Shown piece after piece: positions 5,763 to 5,921 of a DNA stretch of 5,921 nt. Position 1 is the first letter of the stretch. Each line of letters opens with the position of its first letter. Origin of the DNA: Paracoccaceae bacterium (lineage in GTDB: Bacteria > Pseudomonadota > Alphaproteobacteria > Rhodobacterales > Rhodobacteraceae). Position numbers and translations under genes: made by a program. The stretch covers positions 1 to 5,921 of the forward strand of contig JAFGVZ010000182.1 of the NCBI GenBank assembly GCA_016937725.1, given 5' to 3'. A model generated the notes under the pieces. The model did not search any database, was not told the origin of the DNA, and saw only the letters and a list, made by a program, of their open reading frames with translations.

Positions 5763-5921
5763 ATGACGCCCCGGCCCCACACAACCAAGCCGCAGCGCTC
5801 TTTCGGGGCGCTGCCATGGCTGTTGCCGGCCCTCGCAATGCTGGGGCTGTTCTACATCTACCCGGTTTTCGAGGCCCTGCGCCTTGCCTTCACCGATGCG
5901 CGGTTGTTCGATGCCGACCCG
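5763..5921 (+). CDS. ABC transporter membrane permease, N-terminal part (gene runs off the right edge)
   Basis: Only the first 53 codons are present. After a basic, polar N-terminus (MTPRPHTTKPQR) comes a hydrophobic helix at about residues 17-37 (LPWLLPALAMLGLFYIYPVF) and then EALRLAFTDARLF. The pattern PALxxLxxFYIYPxxxxLxxAFTD is the usual start of MalF/UgpA-type CUT1 permeases, the first of the two membrane subunits. The start is ATG 5763; a GTG at 5760 in the same frame is possible. A G-rich ribosome site (GAGCGGGGG, 5752-5760) overlaps the stop of the binding-protein gene, leaving nine bases between the two genes, so the genes are co-transcribed. A second permease gene would be expected further right. 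The conserved EAA loop that contacts the ATPase lies beyond the window. Confidence 0.88.
   Translation, partial: MTPRPHTTKPQRSFGALPWLLPALAMLGLFYIYPVFEALRLAFTDARLFDADP

Noticed and set aside
3379..5921. Link of the ABC transporter to methionine uptake because of the nearby met genes
   Set aside because: The ATPase and binding protein are of CUT1 sugar/polyol type, not the MetN/MetQ type, and no SAM or MetR signal precedes the operon.
1..5921. CRISPR arrays, insertion sequences, tRNA or rRNA genes
   Set aside because: I saw no regularly spaced direct repeats, transposase-like frames, terminal inverted repeats or tRNA-like cloverleaf sequence, and the stretches between genes are all under 200 bases.

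Overview
The window looks like chromosomal DNA of an alphaproteobacterium, most likely of the Rhodobacteraceae. Supporting signs are the high GC content with strong third-position bias, a SAM-II riboswitch (a class mainly found in alphaproteobacteria), and the arrangement of metZ, metF and a divergent metR. The genus cannot be named from the sequence alone. I found no mobile element, CRISPR array, tRNA or rRNA, and no previously undescribed system. The most informative content is regulatory.

Left half (1-2421), methionine synthesis. On the minus strand lie metF (5,10-methylenetetrahydrofolate reductase) and, downstream of it, the 5' part of metZ (O-succinylhomoserine sulfhydrylase), which runs off the left edge. 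The metF-metZ gap holds a likely metZ promoter, a clear SAM-II riboswitch, and an intrinsic terminator with a T-tract, so high SAM should shut off metZ. A competing pairing between the riboswitch tail and the terminator stem could act as antiterminator. Divergent from metF is metR, a LysR-type regulator whose E. coli relative responds to homocysteine. The 88-bp gap between metF and metR contains an exact TGAA-N5-TTCA MetR-type box plus a third half-site in the same phase, overlapping the predicted metF promoter. Two circuits therefore meet here: MetR at metF, and SAM sensing at metZ.

Middle (2418-3357). A minus-strand gene for an FMN-binding, pyridoxamine-phosphate-oxidase-like protein converges on metR, and the two stop codons share one CTAG. 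After a 175-bp divergent spacer comes a 60-residue plus-strand membrane protein of the PLDc_N type.

Right half (3358-5921), ABC importer operon. A CUT1-family ATPase with a TTG start begins 21 bases after the small membrane gene, which ends in a strong GC-rich stem-loop spanning its stop codon. The ATPase gene overlaps a secreted solute-binding protein gene (ATGA), which is followed after 9 bases by the first membrane permease gene, cut by the right edge. Together they encode a periplasmic-binding-protein-dependent importer, probably for a sugar or polyol. The substrate cannot be read from the sequence.
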